A stretch of 64,000 bases of DNA from Lachnospiraceae bacterium oral taxon 500 (GTDB lineage Bacteria > Bacillota > Clostridia > Lachnospirales > Vallitaleaceae). Positions 16,687 to 26,276 of this stretch are shown in pieces (positions within the stretch are counted from its first letter, which is position 1; every line of letters begins with the position of its first letter). Below the pieces are notes generated by a model, which was given only the letters and a program-made list of their open reading frames with translations, ran no database searches and was not told the origin of the DNA. The DNA lies in assembly GCA_002999035.1 (NCBI GenBank), contig CP027241.1:2804195-2868194 (forward strand), read 5' to 3'. Both the position numbers and the translations under genes were made by a program.

Positions 16687-17910
16687 ATGCAGGTTGATAT
16701 TTTGGAACTGATGAAAACACTCTTTCCGGCGCAGGGTGCACAGGTGCTCTTAGTCAGCGAACTGCCGGAGCTATCCGGCCGGATTGATTATAATCTGCGG
16801 CAGCAGCTGTTTCGAAACTTTGATTATTCCGCTTATTTAAAACAATTATCGGCTCAACTGGAAGCCGGCACGCTGCATCATATCGAAGATGATTTTCGCT
16901 TTTCTTATTCGATTTTGGCAATTCCCCAGACCGCTGAGGAATACGCCGGACAGTACCTCTTTATCGGACCGGTTCGGTTTCACAACATCACCAAAGGCGA
17001 GTTTCAAAAAGTAGCGGAAGAAAAACGGCTCCATCCTGACCTTTATCAAAAGCTGATTGACTTTTACAGCGGCCTGCCGGTTTGGTCGTCCTTTGATAAT
17101 TGGAGCGCTGTTTTGGCCATTTTCAGTTCACTGCTGATGGGCGGTGCCAACTTCCATACCAAGAGCATTTTATATAATGATACTGATGCGAAGCAGGCGG
17201 TGGCCGAGCATATTTCTCCGGAACAAATTCAGCTTTCGCGAAGCACAATTGAAGCCCGTTACCAAGCCGAAGAGCTGCTGCTGCGGGCAGTGGCAGCCGG
17301 CAATGTAGAAAAGGCACTGACTGCCGTCAGTCAAATCAAGCAATATAAAATGCTGCCCCGTACCCCTGACCCGGTGCGCAATACCAAAAATACCACCCTG
17401 ATTTTAAACACTCTTTTGCGCAAGGCCGTCCAGCAGTCCTGTGTTCATCCGATTTATATTGATGCGCTGTCCCGGGATCTGGCCGTTCAGATTGAGTCCG
17501 CCTCCAGCCTTAGCGCCCTGGATACTCTGCCGACCAATATGATCCGAAAATACTGCCTGCTGGTCCGGAATCATTCGCACGGCAAAAATTCGCCGATTAT
17601 TTGCTTCTGCCTTGATTATATTGATTTCCACTATGTAGAAGCGCTCAGCCTGTCGGTGCTGGCTGAAAAATGCGGAGTCAGCGACAGCTACCTGTCCGCC
17701 CTGTTCCGCAAGGAAATGAATATGACCCTGACCGATTATATCCTGCAAACCCGAATAACTCACGCCATTTATCTGCTGAACACAACTCAGCTGCCGATCC
17801 AGACCATTGCCTCCCAATGCGGCTTTGAAGACGGCAATTACTTTACCCGCGTTTTTAAAAGAAAGCAGGGCCAGTCACCCCGGCAATACCGGAAAAGCAT
17901 TAAGGCATAA
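16687..17910 (+). CDS. AraC-family transcriptional regulator (glucuronide operon)
   Basis: 407 residues from the ATG at 16687, which follows GAGGAG at 16672-16677; an earlier TTG (16651) has no ribosome site. Residues 1-200 are an uncharacterised sensor region. The C-terminal hundred residues carry two HTH motifs: LSVLAEKCGVSDSYLSALFR and IQTIASQCGFEDGNYFTRVF, followed by GQSPRQYRK. It is transcribed away from the symporter/beta-glucuronidase operon and probably activates it, using the direct repeats at 16378-16412. The effector is unknown, likely a glucuronide or glucuronate. Confidence 0.9.
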   Translation: MQVDILELMKTLFPAQGAQVLLVSELPELSGRIDYNLRQQLFRNFDYSAYLKQLSAQLEAGTLHHIEDDFRFSYSILAIPQTAEEYAGQYLFIGPVRFHNITKGEFQKVAEEKRLHPDLYQKLIDFYSGLPVWSSFDNWSAVLAIFSSLLMGGANFHTKSILYNDTDAKQAVAEHISPEQIQLSRSTIEARYQAEELLLRAVAAGNVEKALTAVSQIKQYKMLPRTPDPVRNTKNTTLILNTLLRKAVQQSCVHPIYIDALSRDLAVQIESASSLSALDTLPTNMIRKYCLLVRNHSHGKNSPIICFCLDYIDFHYVEALSLSVLAEKCGVSDSYLSALFRKEMNMTLTDYILQTRITHAIYLLNTTQLPIQTIASQCGFEDGNYFTRVFKRKQGQSPRQYRKSIKA

Positions 17911-17946
17911 TCAGTGCAGCTGTCAAAATAGCGATGTTAAAAAAGA

Positions 17947-17996
17947 CTCCGCTTGATAGGATATGTAAGCAAACTTACATATCCTATCAAGCGGAG
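17947..17996 (-). terminator. Strong terminator of the UvrA2 operon
   Basis: Perfect 23-base inverted arms (17947-17969 and 17974-17996) around the loop CAAA. On the minus strand the stem is followed by TC and then TTTTTT, ending the operon that stops at 18021. On the plus strand there is no T run, but the hairpin could still affect the converging AraC transcript. Confidence 0.85.
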
Positions 17997-18020
17997 CTAT
18001 CTGCTGAGTTGAACGGTATG

Positions 18021-20567
18021 TCATAAAAACCGGCCGGTCAGGCTGTCCGGATTGTTCCGAATATCGGCCGGCGTTCCGGCCGCAACAATCCGGCCGCCGG
18101 CCTCACCCCCGCCGGGGCCGAGGTCAATCACATAATCGGCGCTTCTGATTACGTCCAAATCATGTTCAATCACAATCACCGTTGCCCCCAACCGGATAAG
18201 ATTGGCAAATACCGCCAGCAATACTTTTACATCCTCTGGGTGCAAGCCAATCGTCGGCTCATCAAAGACAAATAACGAATCTTCCTGCCCTTTTCCCATC
18301 TCCGCAGCCAGCTTCAGCCGCTGCGCTTCTCCGCCGGAAAGCCCCGGCGTTTTTTCGCCCAGCGTAAGATAGCCAAGACCCAAATCATGTAAGACCTGAA
18401 GCTTTTGTCTCACCAATTTCAAATCCTCACAATCTTTAAGCACCTCATCTACGCTCATGCTCATCAAATCCGGCAGGCTGTAGCGCTTACCGCTCCCGAA
18501 CTGCCGCCGAACTTTCCCGGCCAATTTCCCATAGCGAGAGCCTCGGCAATCCGGGCAAATCATTTCCACATCCGGCAGGAACTGGATATCAAGCGATATT
18601 TCCCCGGTACCGTCACAGGTCGGGCAGCGGAGCTGACCGGTATTATAGGAGAAATCTCCGGCTTTATACTTTTGGGCTTTCGCTTCCTCCGTTTTGGCGT
18701 ATATCTTTCGAAGCTCATCATGAACCCCGGCATAGGTGGCAACGGTGGAACGAACGTTTATGCCGATGGGTGTAGCGTCAATCAGCTTAACCTGGTAAAT
18801 CCCGGCCGGGTTAATCGTTTTAATATGAGGCGGCAGCTTCACACCGGCCGCTTTTGCTTCCAACGCCGGAATCAGACTTTCTAAAATCAAAGTGGTTTTG
18901 CCCGAACCCGATACACCCGTAACGACCGTCAACCTGCCTTTGGGAATATCCGCCTGCAAAGGTTTCACCGTATGGATACTTTCGGTCGATAGCTGAATTT
19001 TGCCAATGGAAAAGATATCCGTACCGGCAGTGCTGTTCCCTTCGCCCTGCCGGCCTGTCGCCCCTCTGTTGGAGGTGTTCTGCCGGTTTTTCTCAAACTC
19101 CCTTTCCCGGCTTAAGTATGGCCCGATGATAGACTGCGTATTCTCTTCTATTTCAGAAACCGAACCGGTCGCAATGACCGTACCGCCATCCGCTCCGGCT
19201 CCCTTGCCCATTTCCACAATATAATCGGCATGCGCTAGCACCTGCGTATCATGATCGACCAGCACAACCGAATTGCCGTCCGCCGTCAAATCGTCCATCA
19301 CCTTGGTCAGCCCTTTTAAATTGTACGGATGCAGCCCGATTGACGGCTCATCCAGCACATACAGCACGCCGGTCGTTCGGTTTCGAACCGCCCTGGCCAG
19401 CTGCACTCTTTGCCGCTCACCGGTGGATAAAGTGGCAGCCGCCCGGTCTAAAGACAAATAACCCAAACCCAGCTCTATCAATCTATCTGCATTATCCATA
19501 AACGATTCGCAGATATTCTCGGCCATCAGCCGCATTTCCGCCGGCACAGTATTCGGCAAACCCTGCACCCACGGGATCAAATCATTTAAGGTCATCGCCG
19601 TGGCCTCATCCAGACCGATCCCGCGCAGCCTTGGCGCTCGGGAAGCCTCAGACAATCTGGTGCCATGACAATCCGGGCAGACCGCTTCGGTTAAAAACTT
19701 CTCAATTCGTTTCATCCCCGTATCGTCTTTTACTTTCGATAAGGCATTTTCAACCGTATATACCGCGCTGTAATAAGTAAAGTCCATCTCCGCAGCCTGA
19801 CTGGTTTTAGGATTCACATATAAAATATGCTTTTTTTCCGCCGGCCCATGATAAACGATTTCCTTTTCGGCCGGTGTCAGGTCTTTAAACGGAATATTGG
19901 TGCGTACCCCCATTTCCCGGCAAACATCCTTCATCAGCGCCCACATTAAAGTTCCCCAGACCACGACCGCTCCCTCGTCAATCGTCAGTTCTTCATTCGG
20001 AACCAACTTGGACTCATCTACCTTTCTGACATAACCCGTACCGGCGCAGGCTGTGCAGCCGCCTCGGCTGTTGAACGCCAAGTCCTCGGCTCCCGGACCG
20101 TAAAACTTTTCCCCGCATTCCGGGCAGGTGATTTCCTGCATGGCGGCCACTGCAAAAGACGGTTTGACATAATGGCCATTGGGGCAGCGATGACTGGCCA
20201 GCCGGGAAAACATCAGGCGCAGACTATTGAGCAGTTCGGTCATCGTTCCGAAAGTGCTGCGAATTCCCGGAACTCCCGGCCTTTGATGGAGCGCCAATGC
20301 GGCCGGCACATACCGGACTTCCTCCACATCAGCTCGCTCCGCATGCGTCATCCGCCTTCGGGTGTAAGTGGACAGCGACTCCAAATATCTTCTTGAACCC
20401 TCCGCATATAAAACCCCTAAAGCCAGCGAGGATTTGCCTGAGCCTGATACCCCGGCGATACCGACAATCTGATTAAGCGGGATATCAATATCTATGTTTT
20501 TTAAATTATGAACCTTCGCACCGCGAACTTCCATGTTTGCCGGCGGCATTTTTTTATTTACTCCCAT
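18021..20567 (-). CDS. UvrA2-type ABC ATPase (no UvrB-binding domain)
   Basis: 848 residues, about 90 shorter than housekeeping UvrA. Both ABC halves are complete: Walker A GVSGSGKSS and GVSGSGKTT, signatures LSTGERQRVQLARA and LSGGEAQRLKLAAE, Walker B LDEPSIGLHP and FDEPTIGLHP. Zinc modules CPECG, CTACAGTGY, CPTCDGTGE and CPDCRGSRY are present. After LRLMFSRLASHRCP the chain passes straight to CPECG, where UvrA1 has the roughly 100-residue UvrB-binding domain. This is the UvrA2 class, which is linked to DNA-damage tolerance and drug resistance and cannot load UvrB directly. It is the last gene of the operon, 12 bp after the helicase, with AAAGGATATCAA before its ATG. Confidence 0.92.
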   Translation of the reverse strand: MGVNKKMPPANMEVRGAKVHNLKNIDIDIPLNQIVGIAGVSGSGKSSLALGVLYAEGSRRYLESLSTYTRRRMTHAERADVEEVRYVPAALALHQRPGVPGIRSTFGTMTELLNSLRLMFSRLASHRCPNGHYVKPSFAVAAMQEITCPECGEKFYGPGAEDLAFNSRGGCTACAGTGYVRKVDESKLVPNEELTIDEGAVVVWGTLMWALMKDVCREMGVRTNIPFKDLTPAEKEIVYHGPAEKKHILYVNPKTSQAAEMDFTYYSAVYTVENALSKVKDDTGMKRIEKFLTEAVCPDCHGTRLSEASRAPRLRGIGLDEATAMTLNDLIPWVQGLPNTVPAEMRLMAENICESFMDNADRLIELGLGYLSLDRAAATLSTGERQRVQLARAVRNRTTGVLYVLDEPSIGLHPYNLKGLTKVMDDLTADGNSVVLVDHDTQVLAHADYIVEMGKGAGADGGTVIATGSVSEIEENTQSIIGPYLSREREFEKNRQNTSNRGATGRQGEGNSTAGTDIFSIGKIQLSTESIHTVKPLQADIPKGRLTVVTGVSGSGKTTLILESLIPALEAKAAGVKLPPHIKTINPAGIYQVKLIDATPIGINVRSTVATYAGVHDELRKIYAKTEEAKAQKYKAGDFSYNTGQLRCPTCDGTGEISLDIQFLPDVEMICPDCRGSRYGKLAGKVRRQFGSGKRYSLPDLMSMSVDEVLKDCEDLKLVRQKLQVLHDLGLGYLTLGEKTPGLSGGEAQRLKLAAEMGKGQEDSLFVFDEPTIGLHPEDVKVLLAVFANLIRLGATVIVIEHDLDVIRSADYVIDLGPGGGEAGGRIVAAGTPADIRNNPDSLTGRFL

Positions 20568-20579
20568 TTGATATCCTTT

Positions 20580-22817
20580 CTATCGCCCCTGACCCTGCCA
20601 GCCAAGGACCCGGCTTTTCATGCCTTTGATATCCAGCACACCATAGGCAAAGCCCTTTTTAATCAATTCCTCCGGCACATACTCATCATACTTTTCAAAA
20701 ACCGGAACCTCGCCCGGATAAATCAGCTCCAACGGTTCAAAGTCCTTGGCCGCTTCCTCAGCCGTAATTTGATAAAATTCCGCCTCACTGACCTGCATGG
20801 TGAACTGTAAATAATAGGGCCTGGCCGGATTCATGCCCTTAAGTCCCAGTCTTTGGCCGCAACGCAGCTTTAAAAACCTTTCCAACGCCAAAAAAGCATA
20901 ACTGCCCAGCCACGGAAAGAGAGCCCACATTTTTCCGCCCAGCGAAATCAGCGGCCGTCTTTCCATCTCCGATTTGGCAAATGTATTTCTGGCGTCTGCC
21001 AGCCGGTAAAGCGCGTGATTTAATAAATACGGGTACTGCTTTTCTTCCCGCAGAACTTGATGCATTCGCTCCAAAATCCGGGTGTGAATGTCACCGGCCA
21101 CATCACCGAAATACGCCGGAATATTACCCTTTACCAGCGAACAGTACAACTCCCGGCGCTTATGGTCAACTTCCTCTACCACCCAAACCCGACCGGCAAT
21201 AGCAATCTTATCACCTACCGGCGGAGGCATGACAATCGTTCCCAGTTCCTGCGAGCCAGCATGCACGGTATATTCTATATTTTCCTGAAACACCGCATAA
21301 AACTTATAATTATTGACAATTCTCTCGCCGCTTAGGCCGACAATCAGCCCGCCGTTTTCTGTCCGGCTGATATGGTCGATTTCCAGCAAATGCCGGAGCA
21401 GAACCCGGAAATCATCGGCCGTTATCCGGTTAAATACCGCCAGCGGTAAAATCCTGGAGGCCAGTTCACCCGGCGACATCTCACCGCCGGAAGCCAGAGT
21501 GCTCATCGTCTGATGATACAACAAAGAAAAGGGCAGCCGATCCGTCCGCGGCGGCTCAACAAAACGTTCCTCAATATAGAGCTGGATAATGGCAATTCCC
21601 TGAATCAGATACCACGGAATCATAGCCGGAAACATCGCCCGGGGCTCGGGATGGTCTTCCCGCATCACAAACCACATCTCAGACGGACTGCCGCGCCTGC
21701 CGGTTCTGCCCATTCTCTGCAAAAATCCGGAAACCGTAAACGGAGCATCAATTTGAAACGCCCGCTCCAGCCGGCCGACATCAATCCCCAGCTCCAGCGT
21801 AGCCGTTGCGCATACGCTCAGCACCGAGTCATCATCTTTCATTTCCTCTTCGGCGCTCTCCCGGTAAGATGCAGACAGATTGCCGTGATGGATCAAAAAC
21901 CGGTCCGGCTCTCCATTGGCTTCGCAATACTGCCGCAAACGCTGGCAAACCGATTCGCATTCTTCCCGGGAATTGGTAAAGACTAAACATTTCCGGCCTT
22001 TGGTATGCTCAAAGATATATCCGATACCGGGGTCGGCTGCCTGCGGCGCTTGAGCAGAGGCCGCCTCTAACGGCGGTGCGTCTTCTCTCACGGCTTTGCC
22101 TTCGCCGGCTTGGGGCGGAGTATTAAAGAAATGCTCCATTGATAAGCGCCAAACCTCTTTCCCACCATCAAATCTGGGAATAACCGTTCCCCGGCTGCTG
22201 CCCGCCGCCAAAAACTTTCCGGCTTCCGCCGGATCGCCGATGGTGGCGGACAGACCGATTCTTCTGGGATTACAGGCCGCCAGCCGGCACAGCCTTTCAA
22301 TCAGGCTAAAAGTTTGTCCGCCCCGGTCGCCCCGAAGCAGGGAATGAATCTCATCTATGATAATAAAGCGCAAATCTCCGAACAGCGAAGGAATCTCCAT
22401 ATACTTATTAATCATCAGGGATTCCAGCGACTCCGGCGTAATCTGCAAAATTCCGGCCGGTTTTTTCAGGAGCCGCCTTTTTTGCGATTGCGGCACATCG
22501 CCATGCCATCTTGTTACCGGGATGCCTTCTTCGGCGCACAGCTCATTTAACCGGCCAAATTGGTCATTGATTAAGGCTTTAAGCGGCGCAATATATAAAA
22601 CTCCGACCGAAGCCGACGGATTTTCCGCCAATAGGCTTAAAACCGGAAAAAATGCCGCCTCAGTTTTGCCGGAAGCCGTCGAAGCCGTTAAAAGGACATT
22701 GTCATCCGTATGAAAAATGGCGTCACCGGCGGCATTCTGGACAGCCCGCAGCGCCTGCCAGCCGGAACGATAAATATAATCCTGAATAAAAGCAGCATAC
22801 CTTTTAAAAACGTCCAT
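20580..22817 (-). CDS. Lhr/BrxH-like DEAD/DEAH-box helicase
   Basis: 745 residues, superfamily 2. Walker A is TASTASGKTEAAF (about 45), motif II IIIDEIHSLL (about 155), motif III GLSATIGDP and motif VI LQRMGRTGRRGSPSEM (about 375). A long C-terminal region (residues 450-745) follows the two RecA cores, as in Lhr-type helicases and the BrxHI helicase of type 2 BREX. A proline- and alanine-rich insert (about 235-265) breaks the first core. It is the third gene of the TerB/BrxD/helicase/UvrA2 operon. By family it unwinds DNA or RNA-DNA duplexes 3' to 5'. AAAGGAGAG precedes the start. Confidence 0.9.
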   Translation of the reverse strand: MDVFKRYAAFIQDYIYRSGWQALRAVQNAAGDAIFHTDDNVLLTASTASGKTEAAFFPVLSLLAENPSASVGVLYIAPLKALINDQFGRLNELCAEEGIPVTRWHGDVPQSQKRRLLKKPAGILQITPESLESLMINKYMEIPSLFGDLRFIIIDEIHSLLRGDRGGQTFSLIERLCRLAACNPRRIGLSATIGDPAEAGKFLAAGSSRGTVIPRFDGGKEVWRLSMEHFFNTPPQAGEGKAVREDAPPLEAASAQAPQAADPGIGYIFEHTKGRKCLVFTNSREECESVCQRLRQYCEANGEPDRFLIHHGNLSASYRESAEEEMKDDDSVLSVCATATLELGIDVGRLERAFQIDAPFTVSGFLQRMGRTGRRGSPSEMWFVMREDHPEPRAMFPAMIPWYLIQGIAIIQLYIEERFVEPPRTDRLPFSLLYHQTMSTLASGGEMSPGELASRILPLAVFNRITADDFRVLLRHLLEIDHISRTENGGLIVGLSGERIVNNYKFYAVFQENIEYTVHAGSQELGTIVMPPPVGDKIAIAGRVWVVEEVDHKRRELYCSLVKGNIPAYFGDVAGDIHTRILERMHQVLREEKQYPYLLNHALYRLADARNTFAKSEMERRPLISLGGKMWALFPWLGSYAFLALERFLKLRCGQRLGLKGMNPARPYYLQFTMQVSEAEFYQITAEEAAKDFEPLELIYPGEVPVFEKYDEYVPEELIKKGFAYGVLDIKGMKSRVLGWQGQGR

Positions 22818-22820
22818 TCC

Positions 22821-22929
22821 CTCTCCTTTAAGCTATTTTAATTTATATCCATAGTTTTAAGACATAACCCTAACAACCGACAGTTGTCCTCTCCTTTAAG
22901 CTATATTCGTTTACACCCTCAGTTTTAAG
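22821..22929. repeat. Duplicated 41-bp leader between the BrxD-like and helicase genes
   Basis: 22821-22861 and 22889-22929 are diverged copies that share a 5' CTCTCCTTTAAGCTAT block and a 3' AGTTTTAAG block. On the minus strand the first holds the helicase ribosome site AAAGGAGAG. The second repeats that site with no start codon at a useful distance. Confidence 0.65.
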
Positions 22930-22937
22930 CTATCGGT

Positions 22938-24269
22938 TTAAATGGTAAACTCGGCATAGCTCCCCTCCGCCCGGTCCGATACGGCATCCGACTTAGCAAA
23001 AGTAAATTCATCCGAGGCCAATAACTCGCTAACTGACAGCCCCGGGTGCTGGTACAGCAAATCTAAAAGCTCAATAAAATCCCGGATCACTTCACGCGGT
23101 GTTATATTGATGTCCGCCCCGACCCTCTCAAACTCCAGTTTAACAAAAGCCGCCAACTCTTCGGTTGAAAGCGCTTGCGGATATTCATACAAATCCGCGT
23201 GAATGACCGCCAGCTTTTCACATAAAATCAACATTTCTTCCGCAGTCAGAGCTTCCAGCCGAATCACCGGCGCCAGTAAATCTCTGGCACCGGGCTGGGA
23301 AAAGCGCCCCTCAGCCAAGCGTGAACGCAATGCCTCGTAGCTGTAAAGCCCGCGCCGTTTATCTTCTATTGTCTGCGGTGTCGCCCCCATAATAATTCCG
23401 ATATATTGGGCTTTTCCCTGCAAAGCATCATTATACATGGTCAGTATTTTTTCGTAATTATACTGCCGGGTAATGGAATTGGAAATTTTAAAAATATTAA
23501 CCAACTCGTCAATCATGATAATCATGCCGGCATAGCCGGCCCGTCTGAAAAATACGGCAAACAGCTTTAAGTAATCATACCAGTCGTCATCACTGATGAT
23601 GATATTAACTCCCAGCTCCTCTCTCGCCTCCCGCTTCAGGTGATATTCGCCGCGAAACCAGCGAATCACCCTCGCTTTCATTTCATCATCGCCATTAATA
23701 TAGGCATGATAATACGTCGACAGAAGCCTGGCGAACTCAAAGCCATGTACCAGTTCGCTTAAAGAGGCGGTTACCTCATAAATTTTTTTATCAACCAAAG
23801 TCGTTAAGCCAGGATCGCCGGGAGTTAAACCGCTTTCCGCCGCCGCTCCTGTTTGCACGCCGCTGATCCAACGATCCAATATCAATGTCAGCGCTCCGCC
23901 TTCCGGTTTGGTTTTGGTGGAAAGGTTCCCCATCAACTCCCGGTAAGTGGCCAGTCCCTGGCCCTGCGTCCCCTGAAGCCGCCGTTCCGGCGAGAGGTCG
24001 GCATCGGCGACAATAAAGCCCCGATCCATGACATGATTGCGAATCGTTTGCAGCAGAAAACTTTTGCCCGAACCATACCGGCCAACCAGAAAGCGAAAGG
24101 CCGCCCCGCCCTCGGAAATAATATCAACATCCCGCAACAGCGCCTGAATTTCATTTTTCCGACCGACCGTAATATAGGGCAGCCCGATTCGAGGTACTAC
24201 CCCGCCTTTTAAAGAATTGATAACGGTCTGAGCAATTCGCCTCGGCACTTTTTTGTTTATTTCACTCAT
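22938..24269 (-). CDS. BrxD-like BREX-family P-loop ATPase
   Basis: 443 residues. Walker A is VGRYGSGKSFLL (about 62-73). Walker B is MIIMIDELVNIFK near 255. The N-terminus RRIAQTVINSLKGGVVPRIG and the overall layout match the DUF2791/BREX ATP-binding family, represented by BrxD in type 2 BREX. Such ATPases are thought to power DNA processing, but the exact job is not established. Its start overlaps the end of the TerB-domain gene by eight bases, so translation is coupled. No PglZ phosphatase or PglX methylase is in the window, so this is not a standard BREX locus. Confidence 0.88.
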   Translation of the reverse strand: MSEINKKVPRRIAQTVINSLKGGVVPRIGLPYITVGRKNEIQALLRDVDIISEGGAAFRFLVGRYGSGKSFLLQTIRNHVMDRGFIVADADLSPERRLQGTQGQGLATYRELMGNLSTKTKPEGGALTLILDRWISGVQTGAAAESGLTPGDPGLTTLVDKKIYEVTASLSELVHGFEFARLLSTYYHAYINGDDEMKARVIRWFRGEYHLKREAREELGVNIIISDDDWYDYLKLFAVFFRRAGYAGMIIMIDELVNIFKISNSITRQYNYEKILTMYNDALQGKAQYIGIIMGATPQTIEDKRRGLYSYEALRSRLAEGRFSQPGARDLLAPVIRLEALTAEEMLILCEKLAVIHADLYEYPQALSTEELAAFVKLEFERVGADINITPREVIRDFIELLDLLYQHPGLSVSELLASDEFTFAKSDAVSDRAEGSYAEFTI

Positions 24270-26223
24270 AATTTTCCCCTTCCATTAGCCTGCGGACATC
24301 TTCCCGGTATTCGGAAACAAGTGTGATAGTTCCCGCCTCACACGCGGCCACCGTGTCGCCGACTTCCTCAAAAAAGGCTTCATTTAACCGGTCGGCAACC
24401 ACCTCCGGCAGACTATGCCGCTCAGCCAGGAGCGCCTTGACCGGTTTATCTGCCAAAAGCAGGTTAAGCACCTGAAACTCGGTTTCATTCAAATTAAGCC
24501 TATCTGCCTTGGCCGCATTATCACTGTCCGCATTGCCGCTATCCGCGCTATCCGCGCTTTCCCCGCCTGCGGCCATTTCTCCCTTTAGAGCCTGCTTTTC
24601 CCCGAAATCAACCGTTTCTTGCTCTAAAGCCTGCCTTATCTCTTTGCCTGCAGACTCTTTGCCTTCGGTTTCTACCGCCAGCACTCGCTTTTCTTCCTCA
24701 GACAAAAGACTGTCCATGGTTTCCCGCGCATCCTGCCGGATTTGATCCAAATCAGCAAAGCGAATCAAGACCTTTGGTTTGGCCGCTTCGGCCTTATTTC
24801 TTTGATCTGCCTCAATTACCGCATTGATATAAGGCACCGCCCAGGCTTCCTCGCTTCTTTCCCGCAGAAAATAACCGGTCTTTAAATACTCCCGTAATTT
24901 TCTGTCCGCTGCCCGAATCAGTCCGGCAAACTTGGATTTATTAAAATGCAGCTGATGATATGCCTTTTCGTTCCACTCTCCGTCTTGAAAACTGTATTCC
25001 CGGCATGCGTTCAATGCGTAAACGATAGGTTCAGGGCTTTTCGTATCTAAAAAAACAGCATTAGCCAGCGGATACCAGCGGTAAGCGCGTAAGTCTCCAA
25101 AACATTCTTTAAATAAATTCCTCCCCCGCTCCTGATGCCGGGCTGATGCCACCCGCCAGACCTCGGCAAATAAAGAAGCACCTTCGCTTTCATGCTTTTT
25201 TATGACAACAGAGGCCGATAATTTATGACCGGACAAGATATCTAAGGCTTTAAAAGTTTCCTGCTCATTATGCGCCGCCGGAGCGCGCAGCACCGCCAAG
25301 GCTTCATCCTGCTCCAGCATTTCGGGATCGGCGCATTCTCTGGCTGTCTCCGGATGAATCCCGTTTAGTACTGCCAGTTCAAGCATCCAGCGCCGCAGGT
25401 TTTGGCGAATGCCCGAATCGCCGATACCCGAATCAATATAATTCGTTTCAAACTCTTTCATCCGGTGCAGACTGTCCTCGACCGAAGCCGTTCCGATTCC
25501 GTTGAGCAGCTCATATAAATAAATATAGGCCAGCGAAGTCGCAATCCGCTGATAATTTCCTTTCCGGATTTCCGCCCGCCAGGCAAAATATCCCCGCAAC
25601 TGACCAAGGCTCAAATCTTGATACGTCGGAAAATAATGCCGAAATTCACCCTCCCAGCCGGCGTTATCTTCATAATCCTCCATAAACTTGCCCTGCCGGT
25701 AAAAGTTCTCAGCCTTTTGCCGAAGCGAACCGTCTCCCCGCCGATAAAGTCTGCGCATATCCCGTATTTTGGCCGGTATATCCGGCTCTTGGCCGTCCGC
25801 ACCGACCTCAAAACGAAGCGGTGTATCCTGATACTTTGACTCCGGTATATTAAAATTATTATCTAAGGTAATGGTCACGCCGGTTTGATGATTCCGCTCA
25901 ACCGCCTGATCAAACAGCCGGTAAACAACTTCCTGCTCGGTCGCTTCATGAAACTGAATGCCGATCCAATCCCGACCGCGCATCCGGTAAGGCGCTGACA
26001 AATAGGACGCCGAAACTTTTAAAATATTTTCCTGCCCGCATTTCATATCGCAAAACTCCGTCATCCTGCCCGTCTCCCGGCTCCACTTTCGGATTAACAG
26101 CGCTACCCATTGGTTGGTTCCGCGATCAGCCAAGACCGAAAAGCCGGAAAACTCCTTCCATTTTTTCTGCTCCAGAATATTAAATTTTTCCGCCGCATAG
26201 GTGATCAGTTCCGATAAGCGCAT
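24262..26223 (-). CDS. TerB-N/TerB-C domain protein, first gene of the operon
   Basis: 653 residues. Residues about 190-330 hold a TerB-N-like domain: FRHYFPTYQDLSLGQLRGYF, WRAEIRKGNYQ, then YIYLYELLNG. The C-terminal third resembles TerB-C: LIRFADLDQIRQDARETMDS, and a final segment with LNEAFFEEVGDTV. Between them is a low-complexity Ser/Ala/Asp/Gly linker (about 540-570). The first 170 residues are unassigned. TerB-type domains belong to tellurite/stress-response systems, and TerB-N/TerB-C proteins have been linked by comparative genomics to DNA-processing genes. No enzymatic motif is visible; a scaffold or regulatory role is inference. Confidence 0.85.
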   Translation of the reverse strand: MRLSELITYAAEKFNILEQKKWKEFSGFSVLADRGTNQWVALLIRKWSRETGRMTEFCDMKCGQENILKVSASYLSAPYRMRGRDWIGIQFHEATEQEVVYRLFDQAVERNHQTGVTITLDNNFNIPESKYQDTPLRFEVGADGQEPDIPAKIRDMRRLYRRGDGSLRQKAENFYRQGKFMEDYEDNAGWEGEFRHYFPTYQDLSLGQLRGYFAWRAEIRKGNYQRIATSLAYIYLYELLNGIGTASVEDSLHRMKEFETNYIDSGIGDSGIRQNLRRWMLELAVLNGIHPETARECADPEMLEQDEALAVLRAPAAHNEQETFKALDILSGHKLSASVVIKKHESEGASLFAEVWRVASARHQERGRNLFKECFGDLRAYRWYPLANAVFLDTKSPEPIVYALNACREYSFQDGEWNEKAYHQLHFNKSKFAGLIRAADRKLREYLKTGYFLRERSEEAWAVPYINAVIEADQRNKAEAAKPKVLIRFADLDQIRQDARETMDSLLSEEEKRVLAVETEGKESAGKEIRQALEQETVDFGEKQALKGEMAAGGESADSADSGNADSDNAAKADRLNLNETEFQVLNLLLADKPVKALLAERHSLPEVVADRLNEAFFEEVGDTVAACEAGTITLVSEYREDVRRLMEGENYE

Positions 26224-26276
26224 AATTTCTCCGTTCTATTTTTAAACCGCCTTTTTCGTTTTTCCTTATTGCTTTA

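Noticed and set aside
18021-20567. Housekeeping UvrA of nucleotide excision repair
   Set aside because: The UvrB-binding domain is absent, the length is 848 residues, and no uvrB is adjacent.
18021-26223. A standard BREX or Pgl locus
   Set aside because: Only BrxD-like and BrxH-like genes are present; there is no PglX, PglZ, PglW/BrxC or BrxL in the window.
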